Shown: positions 34,335 to 42,206, numbered from the stretch's first letter. The stretch is DNA of 45,694 nt from Verrucomicrobiota bacterium (GCA_016200005.1 JACQFP010000025.1:1-45694), one strand, 5' to 3'. Made by a program: numbers and translations. The notes: generated by a model from the letters alone, not told the origin.

Positions 34335-35141
34335 ATGAATGCTGAACACATTGAATCGAAATTCACCGCCATGGGCGCGCGCTTTCGGACGCGCATTATC
34401 CCGCCGAGCAGGCGCTCCGGCAGCTACGCTGTGGACATTCGCAGCGACCGACGCGGCGAATTCTTTGAACTCCGCGTTCCGCAGGATCTCAACGACAAGC
34501 TCGACGTTACTGTTCTGCAAGCCCGTCCCCGCCGACGTCACCTCCTGCTCATGGTGCGGCGCACACAACCGGAGCAGCAACCCGACCGCTTCCTGTGCGG
34601 CCACGACGAGCGCGATTGGTTTGTGGCAGCAGTGCCGGGCCGTGTGTCCACTGTGAACGACGCGATGGAATCCCTGAAACCCGCCGAGGTACAGGCGGCC
34701 CAAGCCCAATCCGGATTGCCTCCACGCGAATGCAACCGGCGAAAGAATCGGGCCTTCCGCCGTCAGGGCGAGTGGTTCTTCGTGCCGGCCACAGGATTGC
34801 GGCCTGCCCCAAAACTCGTTCTGCGGAATGAACCTATTCGTCGCGGGCGCGGCAAGCCCCACGTCGTCGAGGAGTTGTATCGCGAGGGCGGCACGCAAGT
34901 CTATGTGTGCTTTCGCCATCCCAATGGCGTGACCGAAGCCGAGTATCGCGAACTATTGCGCACCGATCCTGCGCGGACCAAATGGGGCTGGCGGCGCATG
35001 CAGCGGGATGCGGCGGTATATGCGCGCGGCGCAATTCGTCACCCGGACCACCGCACCATCTGGCTGCCCTTCTGGCATCGCGTCCTGATGAATACCGAGA
35101 CTCGCTCCCGCACGATGCAGCAAGTGGCGTTTCTGGATTAA
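34335..35141 (+). CDS. Unknown protein in the tRNA/RtcB region
   Basis: 268 residues with a good ribosome site (GAGAGGAAACG) before ATG 34335. The N-terminal half (MGARFRTRIIPP, YAVDIRSDRRGEFFELRVP, HLLLMVRR, DRFLCGHDERDWFVAAVP) reads as an alpha/beta domain. The C-terminal half is basic and Arg/Trp-rich (TKWGWRRMQRDA). I do not recognise a family or catalytic motif. Its position between array units and two genes upstream of rtcB suggests a role in handling RNA, possibly binding the array tRNAs (inference). The basic tail fits nucleic-acid binding. Confidence 0.75.
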   Translation: MNAEHIESKFTAMGARFRTRIIPPSRRSGSYAVDIRSDRRGEFFELRVPQDLNDKLDVTVLQARPRRRHLLLMVRRTQPEQQPDRFLCGHDERDWFVAAVPGRVSTVNDAMESLKPAEVQAAQAQSGLPPRECNRRKNRAFRRQGEWFFVPATGLRPAPKLVLRNEPIRRGRGKPHVVEELYREGGTQVYVCFRHPNGVTEAEYRELLRTDPARTKWGWRRMQRDAAVYARGAIRHPDHRTIWLPFWHRVLMNTETRSRTMQQVAFLD

Positions 35142-35155
35142 CACCAATCGCCATC

Positions 35156-35229
35156 CGTCCTGTAGCTCAATAGCAGAGCGCCCGGTTGATAACCGGAAGA
35201 CCGCGGAGCATTACCACGCGGGACGACCA
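35156..35229 (+). tRNA. tRNA-Ile(GAT), array unit 12
   Basis: Acceptor CGTCCTG/CGGGACG with ACCA. D-stem GCTC/GAGC, loop AATAGCA. Anticodon loop TTGATAA on stem CCGG/CCGG. T-arm CGCGG/CCACG (one mismatch), loop AGCATTA with 54 and 58 swapped. Stands alone between two protein genes. Confidence 0.85.
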
Positions 35230-35261
35230 CTTTTTATCTCAATCTTAACGAAAGGACTCAC

Positions 35262-35708
35262 ATGAAAATCGCCAAGGCACTCAAACTGAAAAACCAACTG
35301 GCCGGCGAGGTCGGCCAGTTGAAGGAATTGCTCGCCAAGCAGAATTCCCGTTCCACCAAGCAAAAGTTCGACTACGACAACCGCGAAGTTTTGACGCGCT
35401 TGCGCGCCAAGCTCGACGAGTTGGTCAAGGTCAAGGCCGCCGTGGCGGCTGCCAACGCGGAAATCTACGAAAAAATTTTCCGCCTGGCCGAATTGAAGGG
35501 CCTCGTCACCACGTTGACCGGCCTCGATACCAAGGCCGGCGTGTTCCACGAGGGCCGCGGTTTTGGTGAGGCTGCTTACGAAGTCGAGTACGTCGCCCAG
35601 CTTGGCAAGGTGGACGTGGACAAGGTGGTTACCGAGTTGAACGCTGAAATCCAGTCGCTGCAAGACGCACTGGACGAGTTCAACTTCACCCGCAGCGTGA
35701 ATCTCTGA
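35262..35708 (+). CDS. Small coiled-coil protein
   Basis: 148 residues with AAAGGA ahead of ATG 35262. The start (MKIAKALKLKNQLAGEVGQL) and two long amphipathic helices (about 1-85 and 115-142) predict a coiled coil, with a Gly-rich turn near 90-105. It weakly resembles DIP1984-type proteins in the N-terminal LAEAL/LK pattern. Function is unknown. Conserved spacing between tRNA-Ile and the Phe unit suggests it is part of the RNA module; it could form an oligomeric scaffold. Confidence 0.72.
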   Translation: MKIAKALKLKNQLAGEVGQLKELLAKQNSRSTKQKFDYDNREVLTRLRAKLDELVKVKAAVAAANAEIYEKIFRLAELKGLVTTLTGLDTKAGVFHEGRGFGEAAYEVEYVAQLGKVDVDKVVTELNAEIQSLQDALDEFNFTRSVNL

Positions 35709-35954
35709 CTCCGCTGGCGGTTTGATTCAGGTGCGCGGTGGTGGCGGAAAGCCGTCGGCGAGACTGCTGTCAAAACCAGGATGCTGCAAACATCCCTGAT
35801 TGGACTGATAATCCAATGACCCGCTGATGTTGATGCCGAGTTGTCAAACTGCATCGGTTAGCCGGTTCAAGCCTCAAGCCGCAGCCCGCAAGGCTCAAGC
35901 TTCTTAGACAGCGATTCGCGGTGGTCAACCCAAGCTGCCGCGCACCGTGGTTTT
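35709..35954 (+). pseudogene. Probable decayed Leu-like tRNA and gap
   Basis: About 35735-35826 keeps a variable-arm-like hairpin GGATG/CATCC and a following stem TTGGA/TCCAA, with TGTCAAAA where an anticodon loop would be. Acceptor strands do not pair well and no CCA follows. A further hairpin GATGC/GCATC lies near 35833-35857. I read this as a broken array unit, with low confidence. Confidence 0.35.
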
Positions 35955-36030
35955 CACTGGATGGTGTAGTCAGTCTGCACGCTGGTCTGAAAAGCCGGAG
36001 GTGTCGGCGCAATCCCGACTCCAGTGGCCA
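35955..36030 (+). tRNA. tRNA-Phe(GAA), array unit 13
   Basis: Acceptor CACTGGA/TCCAGTG with GCCA. D-stem GTGT/GCAC, loop AGTCAGTCT. Anticodon stem CTGGT/GCCGG, loop CTGAAAA. T-stem GTCGG/CCGAC, loop CGCAATC. Lies 43 bases before rtcB. Confidence 0.85.
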
Positions 36031-36073
36031 ACTTCCAAAAACCCAACCCGCTTTGGCGGGCCCAAAAGGAACC

Positions 36074-37240
36074 ATGAACACACTGACTGAAACTCAGGTG
36101 CGCCTTTTCGCCTCGTCCAAAAGCTGGATCGAAGGCGAAGCGGTGCGCCAGCTCTATGCCACCGCAAAGCTTGATGGCGTCCGCCACGCGGTTGGCTTCC
36201 CCGATTTGCATCCGGGCAAAGGCACGCCCGTCGGCGCAGCCTTCGTGACCGAAGGCGTGATCTATCCGCACCTCATCGGCGGCGACATCGGCTGCGGAAT
36301 GGCGTTGTTCAAGACGGATCTCGTTCGGCGCGATGTGAAACTCGATCGCTGGGCCAAGTTGCAGTTCAACCTCGAACACCAGTGGGATCAGTTCGTCAGC
36401 GATTTCCTCGCTGAACACGATCTTGAATCCACGGGGTTCGATTCGGCGCTCGGCACCATCGGGGGCGGCAATCACTTCGCCGAGTTGCAGGCCGTCGAGA
36501 AGGTTCTCGACGCCGACGAGTTCAAGAAACTCGACCTCGGCAAGCAACAGCTTGTCGTGCTCGTTCACAGCGGCTCGCGATGCTTGGGAGAATCCATCCT
36601 GCGCGCTCATGTGGATCAGCACTTTGGCGAAGGCGTGGAAGCGGATTCGTTTGCTGCGGAGGAATATCTCCGTGGACACGACATCGCCGTGCGCTGGGCC
36701 AAGGCCAACCGCGAACTCATCGCGCGCCGCTTCGTTGCGACGCTCGGTGCGGAAGCGGAATGCCTCTGGGATGGTTGCCACAACAGCATCACGCCCTCAC
36801 CCCCAGCCCCTCTCCCATCGGATGGGAGAGGGTGGCCGTCAGGCCGGGTGAGGGAATGGATTCACCGCAAAGGCGCAGTTGCAGCCGACGATGACTTCGT
36901 TGTCATCCCTGGTTCACGCGGCTCGTTGAGCTATCTCGTGAAGCCGATTGGTGATGGCGAAAGCCACGCCTGGTCGTTGGCACACGGTGCAGGTCGCAAG
37001 TGGGCGCGGAGCGATGCTCGCCAGCGCATGCGCGAACGCTTCAGCGTTGCTGAACTCGCCCAGACCGGCCTCGGCGGCCGTGTGGTCTGCGAAGATCGCG
37101 ACCTGCTCTACGAGGAAGCACCAGCCGCCTACAAAAACATTGAGGCAGTGGTTCAAGACCTCGTTGATGCCGGACTCGTGGCCGTCATCGCGACGTTGCG
37201 ACCGCTCCTCACCTACAAGACGCGCAAGCCTCGACGCTAG
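36074..37240 (+). CDS. rtcB: RNA ligase RtcB
   Basis: 388 residues from ATG 36074 with AAAGGA upstream; the frame stays open further upstream but only across the tRNA-Phe gene. RtcB joins RNA 2',3'-cyclic phosphate or 3'-phosphate ends to 5'-OH ends using GTP and manganese. Seen here: GGDIGCGM (Asp71, Cys74), GGGNHF (His134), HSGSR (His165), CHN (His236), PGSRG (279-283) and AHGAGR with the guanylylated His304. The size fits the shorter RtcB class. Residues about 238-261 (ITPSPPAPLPSDGRGWPSGR) are a foreign insertion made by a palindromic repeat, placed in frame between conserved CHN and WIHRKGA. Its neighbours are array tRNAs on both sides, so the likely substrates are cut tRNAs (inference). 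Confidence 0.93.
   Translation: MNTLTETQVRLFASSKSWIEGEAVRQLYATAKLDGVRHAVGFPDLHPGKGTPVGAAFVTEGVIYPHLIGGDIGCGMALFKTDLVRRDVKLDRWAKLQFNLEHQWDQFVSDFLAEHDLESTGFDSALGTIGGGNHFAELQAVEKVLDADEFKKLDLGKQQLVVLVHSGSRCLGESILRAHVDQHFGEGVEADSFAAEEYLRGHDIAVRWAKANRELIARRFVATLGAEAECLWDGCHNSITPSPPAPLPSDGRGWPSGRVREWIHRKGAVAADDDFVVIPGSRGSLSYLVKPIGDGESHAWSLAHGAGRKWARSDARQRMRERFSVAELAQTGLGGRVVCEDRDLLYEEAPAAYKNIEAVVQDLVDAGLVAVIATLRPLLTYKTRKPRR
36794..36854. repeat. Palindromic repeat inserted in frame in rtcB
   Basis: The outer arms CCCTCACCC (36794-36802) and GGGTGAGGG (36846-36854) enclose a perfect inner palindrome CCCTCTCCCATC/GATGGGAGAGGG (36808-36832). Nested inverted repeats of this kind are dispersed intergenic elements; here the element is translated. 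Confidence 0.85.
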
Positions 37241-37336
37241 CCCGTCCACATCGCCACGGAGGAAATGAGTCCACGGAGTAAACGTCTGCCGAGAGCAGCG
37301 ACTCTGTGTTCTCATCCTCTGCGGCAACCATTTTCT
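37241..37336. other. Short intergenic gap
   Basis: Holds the phrase CTCTGTGTTCTCATCCTCTG ending in GCGGCAACCATTTT. The last bases look like the end of an array unit (CCA plus linker), but no tRNA folds upstream of it. Confidence 0.35.
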
Positions 37337-37414
37337 GTCCGTGAATGCAAAGCAGATCGAGCAGCCGGTCTTTCAAGCCGGGCCTAATCGGTGCGAGTCC
37401 GATCACGGATGCCA
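37337..37414 (+). tRNA. tRNA-Glu(TTC), array unit 14
   Basis: Acceptor GTCCGTG/CACGGAT with GCCA. Anticodon stem CCGGT/GCCGG, loop CTTTCAA. T-stem ATCGG/CCGAT, loop TGCGAGT. D-arm with stem TGC/GCA. Confidence 0.84.
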
Positions 37415-37418
37415 TTTT

Positions 37419-37496
37419 GCTCTCAAGGTGTAATTAGTTCTGCACGCCGGTTTGCGAAGCCGGAAGCTCGTGGTGCAAATCCACGTGAGAGCACCA
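37419..37496 (+). tRNA. tRNA-Arg(GCG), array unit 15
   Basis: Acceptor GCTCTCA/TGAGAGC with ACCA. Anticodon stem CCGGT/GCCGG, loop TTGCGAA. T-stem CGTGG/CCACG, loop TGCAAAT. D-stem GTGT/GCAC. Bacteria normally read CGN with an ACG (inosine) anticodon, so GCG is unusual. Confidence 0.86.
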
Positions 37497-37504
37497 TTTT
37501 CAAA

Positions 37505-37581
37505 GCCCCTGTGCCTTCAGCAGCAACAGGGCGAGTTTCGTAAACTCGTATTCGTCGGTGCGAGTCCGACCAGGGGATCCA
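37505..37581 (+). tRNA. tRNA-Thr(CGT), array unit 16
   Basis: Acceptor GCCCCTG/CAGGGGA (one end mismatch) with TCCA. Anticodon stem CGAGT/ACTCG, loop TTCGTAA. T-stem GTCGG/CCGAC, loop TGCGAGT. D-stem CCT/AGG. Confidence 0.85.
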
Positions 37582-37582
37582 G

Positions 37583-37612
37583 CCTTCGCTCTCCGAGCTT
37601 CGGCTCGGCGGG
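37583..37612. repeat. UUCG-loop palindrome after tRNA-Thr(CGT)
   Basis: CCGAGC (37593-37598), TTCG, GCTCGG (37603-37608) inside CTTCGCTCT...GGCGGG. It is related in pattern to the palindrome inside tRNA-Thr(TGT) at 44.53 kb. Confidence 0.7.
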
Positions 37613-37621
37613 CCATTTCAT

Positions 37622-37697
37622 CAGGGTCGTGATGTAACAGTTAGCATCTCCGCCTGTGACGCGGACTGTGCGTGTGCGAATCCCGTCGCCCTGACCA
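37622..37697 (+). tRNA. tRNA-His(GTG), array unit 17
   Basis: Acceptor CAGGGTC/CGCCCTG (one mismatch) with ACCA. D-stem GATG/CATC. Anticodon stem TCCGC/GCGGA, loop CTGTGAC. T-loop TGCGAAT on a stem with one mismatch. Discriminator is A, without the usual C73 partner of G-1. Confidence 0.8.
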
Positions 37698-38166
37698 TTT
37701 CATTTTCGATGGGCCGCTCGTTGTGGATTATCGCACGCAAAACGAAACCGAACGCGGATGTAGTTCAACTGCGATAGAACGCCCGGACGAGTTCGGGAAA
37801 TGCAGGTTCGAGACCTGCCTTCCGGTTTCTAAGCCACAGCACTTTTTGTCCATCGAGTCTTTCCGACGGGCCGTTGAGTTTGGATTATCGGTGAAGCGGG
37901 AAACCGCGAGCGCGTTCAAACCGCGCACCATCGGGCAACCGATGGATTCCCATCTCGCCTCTTGTCCGTCGTTCCTTTTGGGATGGGCCGCTGTGCTTCG
38001 GTTATCGAACTGGTAGCTCAACTGCGTCAGAGCATCTCGTGAAAACGAGAAAATGCGGGTTCGATTCCCGTCCAGAAGCATCGAGGCCGCCTCTTGTTCA
38101 TCCTTCAGCATTCGACGGGTCTCTGGATCGGGTTATCGCCCGTAACGCTCGTGGTTGCCGAAGATT
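37698..38166 (+). ncRNA. Three tRNA-like modules with canonical T-loops (candidate Y-RNA-type)
   Basis: Module E (37744-37829): acceptor-like GAAACCG/CGGTTTC, D-arm GTTC/GAAC, an 8-base anticodon-like loop on CCCG/CGGG, T-stem GCAGG/CCTGC with loop TTCGAGA. Middle (37910-37930): T-stem GCGCG/CGCGC with loop TTCAAAC, then ACCA. Module F (37994-38080): stems TGCTT/AAGCA and CTGG/CCAG, D-arm GCTC/GAGC, a 6-base loop on TCTCG/CGAGA, T-loop TTCGATT. A motif with TTATCG recurs at 37728, 37885, 38002 and 38133. Unlike the array units these have U55, no usable anticodon, and E and F have no CCA. Bacterial Y RNAs (YrlA) carry such tRNA-like modules, so a link to the nearby Ro60 gene is possible. Confidence 0.45.
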
Positions 38167-38874
38167 CTAATTACCGCTCCAGCGGTAGTCATATCCAAGA
38201 GGCGGGTCGTAGTGGAGGGCTAGCCCGGAACGATTGTCATCCCAGTAAATTCTGATATAGCTGACGTGACCATCAACAAAGCTGACCATGTTCATTGCGT
38301 TATCGAACCTTGCATTCTCGTGGGAGAGCGGACGTTTCGGTTGATGCCATGACCAGGGAATGTAAGCAGACCCTTCCGCAACTAAAACGGTTTTGGCTGG
38401 CTCGCGAATGGAACTCAACGTCAGCCCTGAAATTCCGGGGCCGGCGTTCGCCATCGCATTTGCCCCATTGAACGCATAACTGCTGTTATCAGAAATCGAC
38501 TGCTCCCACAGGCCGTGTGGCACGTAACGGGCAATCGACATCACCTCGTCGTAGTAAAAGCGGTCAGATGGACAGGCAAAAATCTTAACGTTGTGTCCGA
38601 CGTAGCTTTTCATCAGCCGTTTGTAGGCAACCAAGCTGAACGTCGTATCGTTCGGAGTCGAGTGGCTGGGTGTAGCATCGCCAGAATCATCGGCATACAT
38701 CTGCAGGCCAAGGTTGATCTGCCTCAAATTATTCGCGCAGGCAATGCGCTTCGCTTTGGCTTTGGCAGTGCCTATGCCAGAGAGGAGCAAACCAGCCAAG
38801 AGGCTGATAATCCCAACGACCACCAGCAACTCAATCAGCGTGAAAGCACGGATTGGTATATCTTGTGCGCGCAT
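38167..38874 (-). CDS. Prepilin-type protein (H-X9-DG/DUF1559-like)
   Basis: 235 residues. The N-terminus has a type IV prepilin signal (RAFTLIELLVVVGIISLLAG) after a short basic leader, cut before Phe in this class. The rest has a DUF1559/H-X9-DG-like layout: CANNLRQINLGLQMYADD, a CPSD segment and SFVDGHVSYI near the end. These proteins are expanded in Verrucomicrobia and Planctomycetes and are exported as pseudopilins or surface proteins. Lies 13 bases downstream of the sigma-factor gene. It has no obvious link to the RNA genes around it. Confidence 0.88.
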   Translation of the reverse strand: MRAQDIPIRAFTLIELLVVVGIISLLAGLLLSGIGTAKAKAKRIACANNLRQINLGLQMYADDSGDATPSHSTPNDTTFSLVAYKRLMKSYVGHNVKIFACPSDRFYYDEVMSIARYVPHGLWEQSISDNSSYAFNGANAMANAGPGISGLTLSSIREPAKTVLVAEGSAYIPWSWHQPKRPLSHENARFDNAMNMVSFVDGHVSYIRIYWDDNRSGLALHYDPPLGYDYRWSGN

Positions 38875-38887
38875 CGAACGTGGCCCG

Positions 38888-39952
38888 CTATTGATCGGAG
38901 CGTTTTAGGTCACCTAACTTGCGCCCATCGCGGACCAGCGCGAATTGTGTCGCACGGCCCAACGCGTCCCGGACGAACGTCAATTCTGTCAGCGAGTTGT
39001 GGTCGTGACTCGCGAATTTGTCCACGGATTTAGGATAAGCAACGAAAGCAGGATTGCCGTCGATGTTGACGGCCAGCCCGTTGGCTCGCTTCTTGATCTC
39101 GATCTTGTGGTCGATCATTTCAAATTGCCCGACGTAATTGTCGAGATCAGCCGCGACGCTTTCACTGGACTTCGATCCCTTCGTTATTTTCGAAGACACC
39201 AGAACAGCGCTGGTGCCGCAAAGGAGAATGACGACAGTGGTGGCGATGGTCTTTTGCAGAGTGGTCATGACGATGGCTTTGGTTGTGGTTGCAGTTGCAG
39301 TGGTGGCAATTGTGTTTCCGAGAGCGGCGGCGGTGGTGATTGCGGCGCTCAATCCAACCGGTGCGGCTTGGGCAGCATTGGCTGAAATCATCACCACGAG
39401 GCTGCTCGCGCCAATGGTGACGCCGCGTCTTGTGAAGAATTCGCGCAAGCGATCCACGGCGCGGCTGACGCGCTTTTGGGCGGCATCTTCGCTGGCGCCG
39501 AAGAATTGGCCGACTTCGCGCAGGGATTTGTTCTCGAAATAGCGAAGAAGGAGGGCTGCGCGATCACTTTCTTCGAGAGAGTGCATCCCTTCGTCGAGCA
39601 GCGGTTCGATCTCATTCCAGGCGGTGGTGTTGGCGTCCATGTCATTCATTTCCAAGGCGGTTTGCTCGCGCACTTGGCGGCGAATCTCGCCGCGCACCAA
39701 ATTCACGGAAATTCGATGCGTCACCTTGTAAAGCCAGGCCGCAAGGATCGTGTCTGTCGAGAGGTGATTGGCCTGACACGCAAGTTCGAGGAAAACGCAT
39801 TGGGCGACTTCCTCCGCGAGTTGTGGTGAGCGAACCTGACGCAGAGCCGCGCCATACACAATGTTGACGTGCCGCCGAACGATTTCGGCGAAAGCATCGT
39901 CAGTCCTCTCTCGTGCGTAGGAATCGAGCAATTCCAAGTCGCTGCGGCTCAT
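38888..39952 (-). CDS. ECF-type sigma factor with transmembrane and DUF3471-like extension
   Basis: 354 residues from ATG 39952; a TTG two codons upstream also fits. Sigma-2 region: DAFAEIVRRHVNIVYGAALR and AEEVAQCVFLELA. Sigma-4 region: ALLLRYFENKSLREVG followed by QKRVSRAVDRLR. After that come Ala/Thr-rich segments with one or two hydrophobic stretches (about 190-255, including TTVVILLCGTSAVLV), then a C-terminal DUF3471-like beta domain (YVGQFEM, FVRDALGRATQF). This architecture, with sigma and an exported sensor-like tail on one chain, is common in Verrucomicrobia. It probably controls the prepilin gene next door. Confidence 0.88.
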   Translation of the reverse strand: MSRSDLELLDSYARERTDDAFAEIVRRHVNIVYGAALRQVRSPQLAEEVAQCVFLELACQANHLSTDTILAAWLYKVTHRISVNLVRGEIRRQVREQTALEMNDMDANTTAWNEIEPLLDEGMHSLEESDRAALLLRYFENKSLREVGQFFGASEDAAQKRVSRAVDRLREFFTRRGVTIGASSLVVMISANAAQAAPVGLSAAITTAAALGNTIATTATATTTKAIVMTTLQKTIATTVVILLCGTSAVLVSSKITKGSKSSESVAADLDNYVGQFEMIDHKIEIKKRANGLAVNIDGNPAFVAYPKSVDKFASHDHNSLTELTFVRDALGRATQFALVRDGRKLGDLKRSDQ

Positions 39953-40325
39953 ATTCAATTGTATATCACCGCCAACCTTCGGAATCCGCCAAATTTTGTT
40001 TGGAAATGAGTTGGGGGCGCAATTCCTCCCGTCGACGGTCTGGGCGACGGCGTAAAGCGGGGGAAACCGTGCTTCGCCAATTGGTCCAGCTCAATTCGTT
40101 CTCGAAGGCTGTCCAACGTGTCGCGTTCGGCTGCTGTCATCGTGGGCAACCATACATCGTAGTCACCTTCGCATCACGACACTGTTCTTTCTGCGGGCCG
40201 AAGAACATGGGTTATCACTGCAAATGATAGCCGTAAGGCATTCCCACGTTCACCAACTTGTCCGCAGTGCAATCAAACACATCGTGCCGGGAGTTGGCGG
40301 CGCACATAACGAAAGGGAGGCCAGC
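39953..40325. other. Intergenic with a weak minus-strand small ORF
   Basis: A 61-residue minus-strand frame (40140-39955) starts MTAAERDTLDSLRERIEL, helical then Pro-rich, and ends two bases before the sigma ATG. A 23-residue frame overlaps its start. Either may be a short leader gene; confidence is low. The plus strand carries the GGGAGG ribosome site of the Ro60 gene near 40313-40318. Confidence 0.35.
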
Positions 40326-41972
40326 ATGGCTATTAACTACGCAAAGCTCTTCAACCGACGCGTCACGCCGCAGTCGCTGCCGATTCCGGGTTCGACGCAG
40401 GTCGCAAACTCGGCTGGCGGCTACTCCTGGCCGGTGGATGACTGGACGCGGTTCGACCGCTTCCTGATCCTCGGCGCGGAAGGGGGCACGTATTACATCG
40501 GCGAACGCGAACTGGTGAAGCAGAACCACGACGCACTCGTCCGCTGCATCAAGGCCGACGGTGTTCGCGCCGTGAACCGCATCGTTGAAATCAGCGACAG
40601 CGGCCGCGCGCCGAAGAATGATCCGGCCATCTTCGCCCTGGCGTTGGTGGCCGCTCACGGCAATGCCGAAGCCAAGGCGCTGGCCTTCCAGAACCTCGGC
40701 AAGGTCTGCCGCATCGGCACGCACCTGTTCCACTTCGCCGAGTATGTGAATGCTCTGCGTGGTTGGGGGCGCGGTCTGCGCAACGCTGTGGGTCGTTGGT
40801 ATGTCAGCCGCGAAGCTGACGCACTGGCAGTTCAGGCCGTGAAGTATCAGCAGCGCGATGGCTGGTCGCACAGCGACCTGCTCCGCCTCGCCCACCCGAA
40901 GGCGCCAAGCCGTGAACACGAAGCGGTTTTCCGCTGGATGCTCACCGGCGCGGACTTGCTCGGCGAGCGCGAGGTCAACCGCAAGGTTCGCGGTGAAAAC
41001 CGCATGGCGAAGTATGCCGCAGTTGGCGAACTGCCGAAGTTCATCGAAGCCTTCGAGCAGGCGAAGAAGGCAACGAGCAAGGACGAGATCGTCAAGCTGA
41101 TCACCGAGCATGATCTGCCGCGCGAAGCAATCCCGACGCAGTGGCTCAACGAAGTCGCAGTGTGGGAAGCGTTGCTCCAACGCATGCCGACGACGGCGAT
41201 GATTCGCAACCTCGGCAAGATGACCAGCATCGGTCTCGTGCAACCGTTCAGCGATGCGGCCAAGTTGATTGTCCGCAAGCTGGGCGACGAGGCGGTGCTC
41301 AAGCGCGCCCGCATCCACCCGTTGGCGGTGTTGATCGCCGAAAAGGTGTATGCGCAGGGCAAGGGTGAGAAAGGTTCGCTCACCTGGAAGCCCGTGGCGA
41401 AGATCGTAGATGCGCTGGACGAAGCGTTCTACGCCACGTTCCAAAACGTCGAGCCGTGCGGCAAGCCGGTGCTCCTGGCACTTGACGTCAGCGGTTCGAT
41501 GGGTGGCGGCTCGGTGGCAGGTTCGTGCCTGACCCCGCGCGAAGCCAGTGCGGCGATGGCGTTGGTGACGGCAGCTACCGAAGCGGAATACCACATCATG
41601 GGATTCTCGAATCGGTTCATCCCGCTGAACATCTCGCCGCGCATGCGCCTGGACGACGTGGTGAAGCGCATCAGCGACCTGCCGTTCGAGGCGACGGACT
41701 GTGCCCAGCCGATGATCTGGGCTGGCGAAAATGAGCAAAACGTGTCGGCGTTCATCACCTACACGGACAGCGAAACGTGGGCGGGCAAGATTCATCCCAC
41801 GCAGGCGCTGCGTCAGTATCGCAGCGAGTTCGTCAGTGATGCGAAGGCGGTCGTTGTGGGCATGACCTCCAACGGCTTCACCGTCGCCGACCCGAACGAC
41901 CGCGGCATGCTCGACGTGGTGGGCTTCGACACGACGGCACCCGCCGTGATCGTGGACTTTGTCCGCAATTAG
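40326..41972 (+). CDS. rsr: Ro60/TROVE-domain RNA-binding protein
   Basis: 548 residues from ATG 40326 with GGGAGG upstream. The TROVE domain (about 1-370, HEAT-like helices) is recognisable by PIPGSTQVANSAGGY, FDRFLILGAEGGTYYI and the RIGTHLFHF region. The C-terminal vWA domain has the MIDAS motif DVSGSMG (Asp387, Ser389, Ser391). Ro60 rings bind misfolded RNA ends and Y RNAs. In bacteria the protein (Rsr) works with RNases and is often encoded beside RtcB in RNA-repair operons. Here it is followed by tRNA units and a terminator-ended structured RNA, a good Y-RNA candidate. The protein is full length with all motifs intact. Confidence 0.94.
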   Translation: MAINYAKLFNRRVTPQSLPIPGSTQVANSAGGYSWPVDDWTRFDRFLILGAEGGTYYIGERELVKQNHDALVRCIKADGVRAVNRIVEISDSGRAPKNDPAIFALALVAAHGNAEAKALAFQNLGKVCRIGTHLFHFAEYVNALRGWGRGLRNAVGRWYVSREADALAVQAVKYQQRDGWSHSDLLRLAHPKAPSREHEAVFRWMLTGADLLGEREVNRKVRGENRMAKYAAVGELPKFIEAFEQAKKATSKDEIVKLITEHDLPREAIPTQWLNEVAVWEALLQRMPTTAMIRNLGKMTSIGLVQPFSDAAKLIVRKLGDEAVLKRARIHPLAVLIAEKVYAQGKGEKGSLTWKPVAKIVDALDEAFYATFQNVEPCGKPVLLALDVSGSMGGGSVAGSCLTPREASAAMALVTAATEAEYHIMGFSNRFIPLNISPRMRLDDVVKRISDLPFEATDCAQPMIWAGENEQNVSAFITYTDSETWAGKIHPTQALRQYRSEFVSDAKAVVVGMTSNGFTVADPNDRGMLDVVGFDTTAPAVIVDFVRN

Positions 41973-42006
41973 CGGACGGTTCAAGGACGCCAAGAGGCGA
42001 ACAACG

Positions 42007-42034
42007 CGGACGGAGGCGAAAGCCTCCGTCCGCA
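42007..42034. other. Strong GAAA-capped hairpin heading tRNA block
   Basis: GCGGACGGAGGC (42007-42018), GAAA, GCCTCCGTCCGC (42023-42034): a perfect 12-bp stem after the Ro60 stop. It is followed by ACTTCAATTTC, like the hairpin at 33203-33230. Could protect the Ro60 mRNA 3' end or help tRNA processing. Confidence 0.8.
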
Positions 42035-42047
42035 CTTCAATTTCACA

Positions 42048-42122
42048 TCCCGTTGGCCGAACAGCCCAGGCAGTGGTCTGCAAAACCACGTATGCGAGTG
42101 CGATTCTCGCACGGGATTCCAA
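42048..42122 (+). tRNA. tRNA-Cys(GCA), array unit 18
   Basis: Acceptor ATCCCGT/ACGGGAT with TCCA. D-stem GCC/GGC. Anticodon stem GTGGT/ACCAC, loop CTGCAAA. T-stem GCGAG/CTCGC, loop TGCGATT. Confidence 0.87.
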
Positions 42123-42128
42123 TTTTTC

Positions 42129-42203
42129 GGGCATAGGTGTTGAGAGACACACGCCGGTCTTCCAAACCGGAGTAGAGGGCGCGCTACCCTCATGCCCGTC
42201 CAT
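42129..42203 (+). tRNA. tRNA-Gly(TCC), array unit 19
   Basis: Acceptor CGGGCAT/ATGCCCG with TCCA. D-stem GTGT/ACAC, loop TGAGAGAC. Anticodon stem CCGGT/ACCGG, loop CTTCCAA. T-stem GAGGG/CCCTC, loop CGCGCTA. Confidence 0.87.
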
Positions 42204-42206
42204 TTC

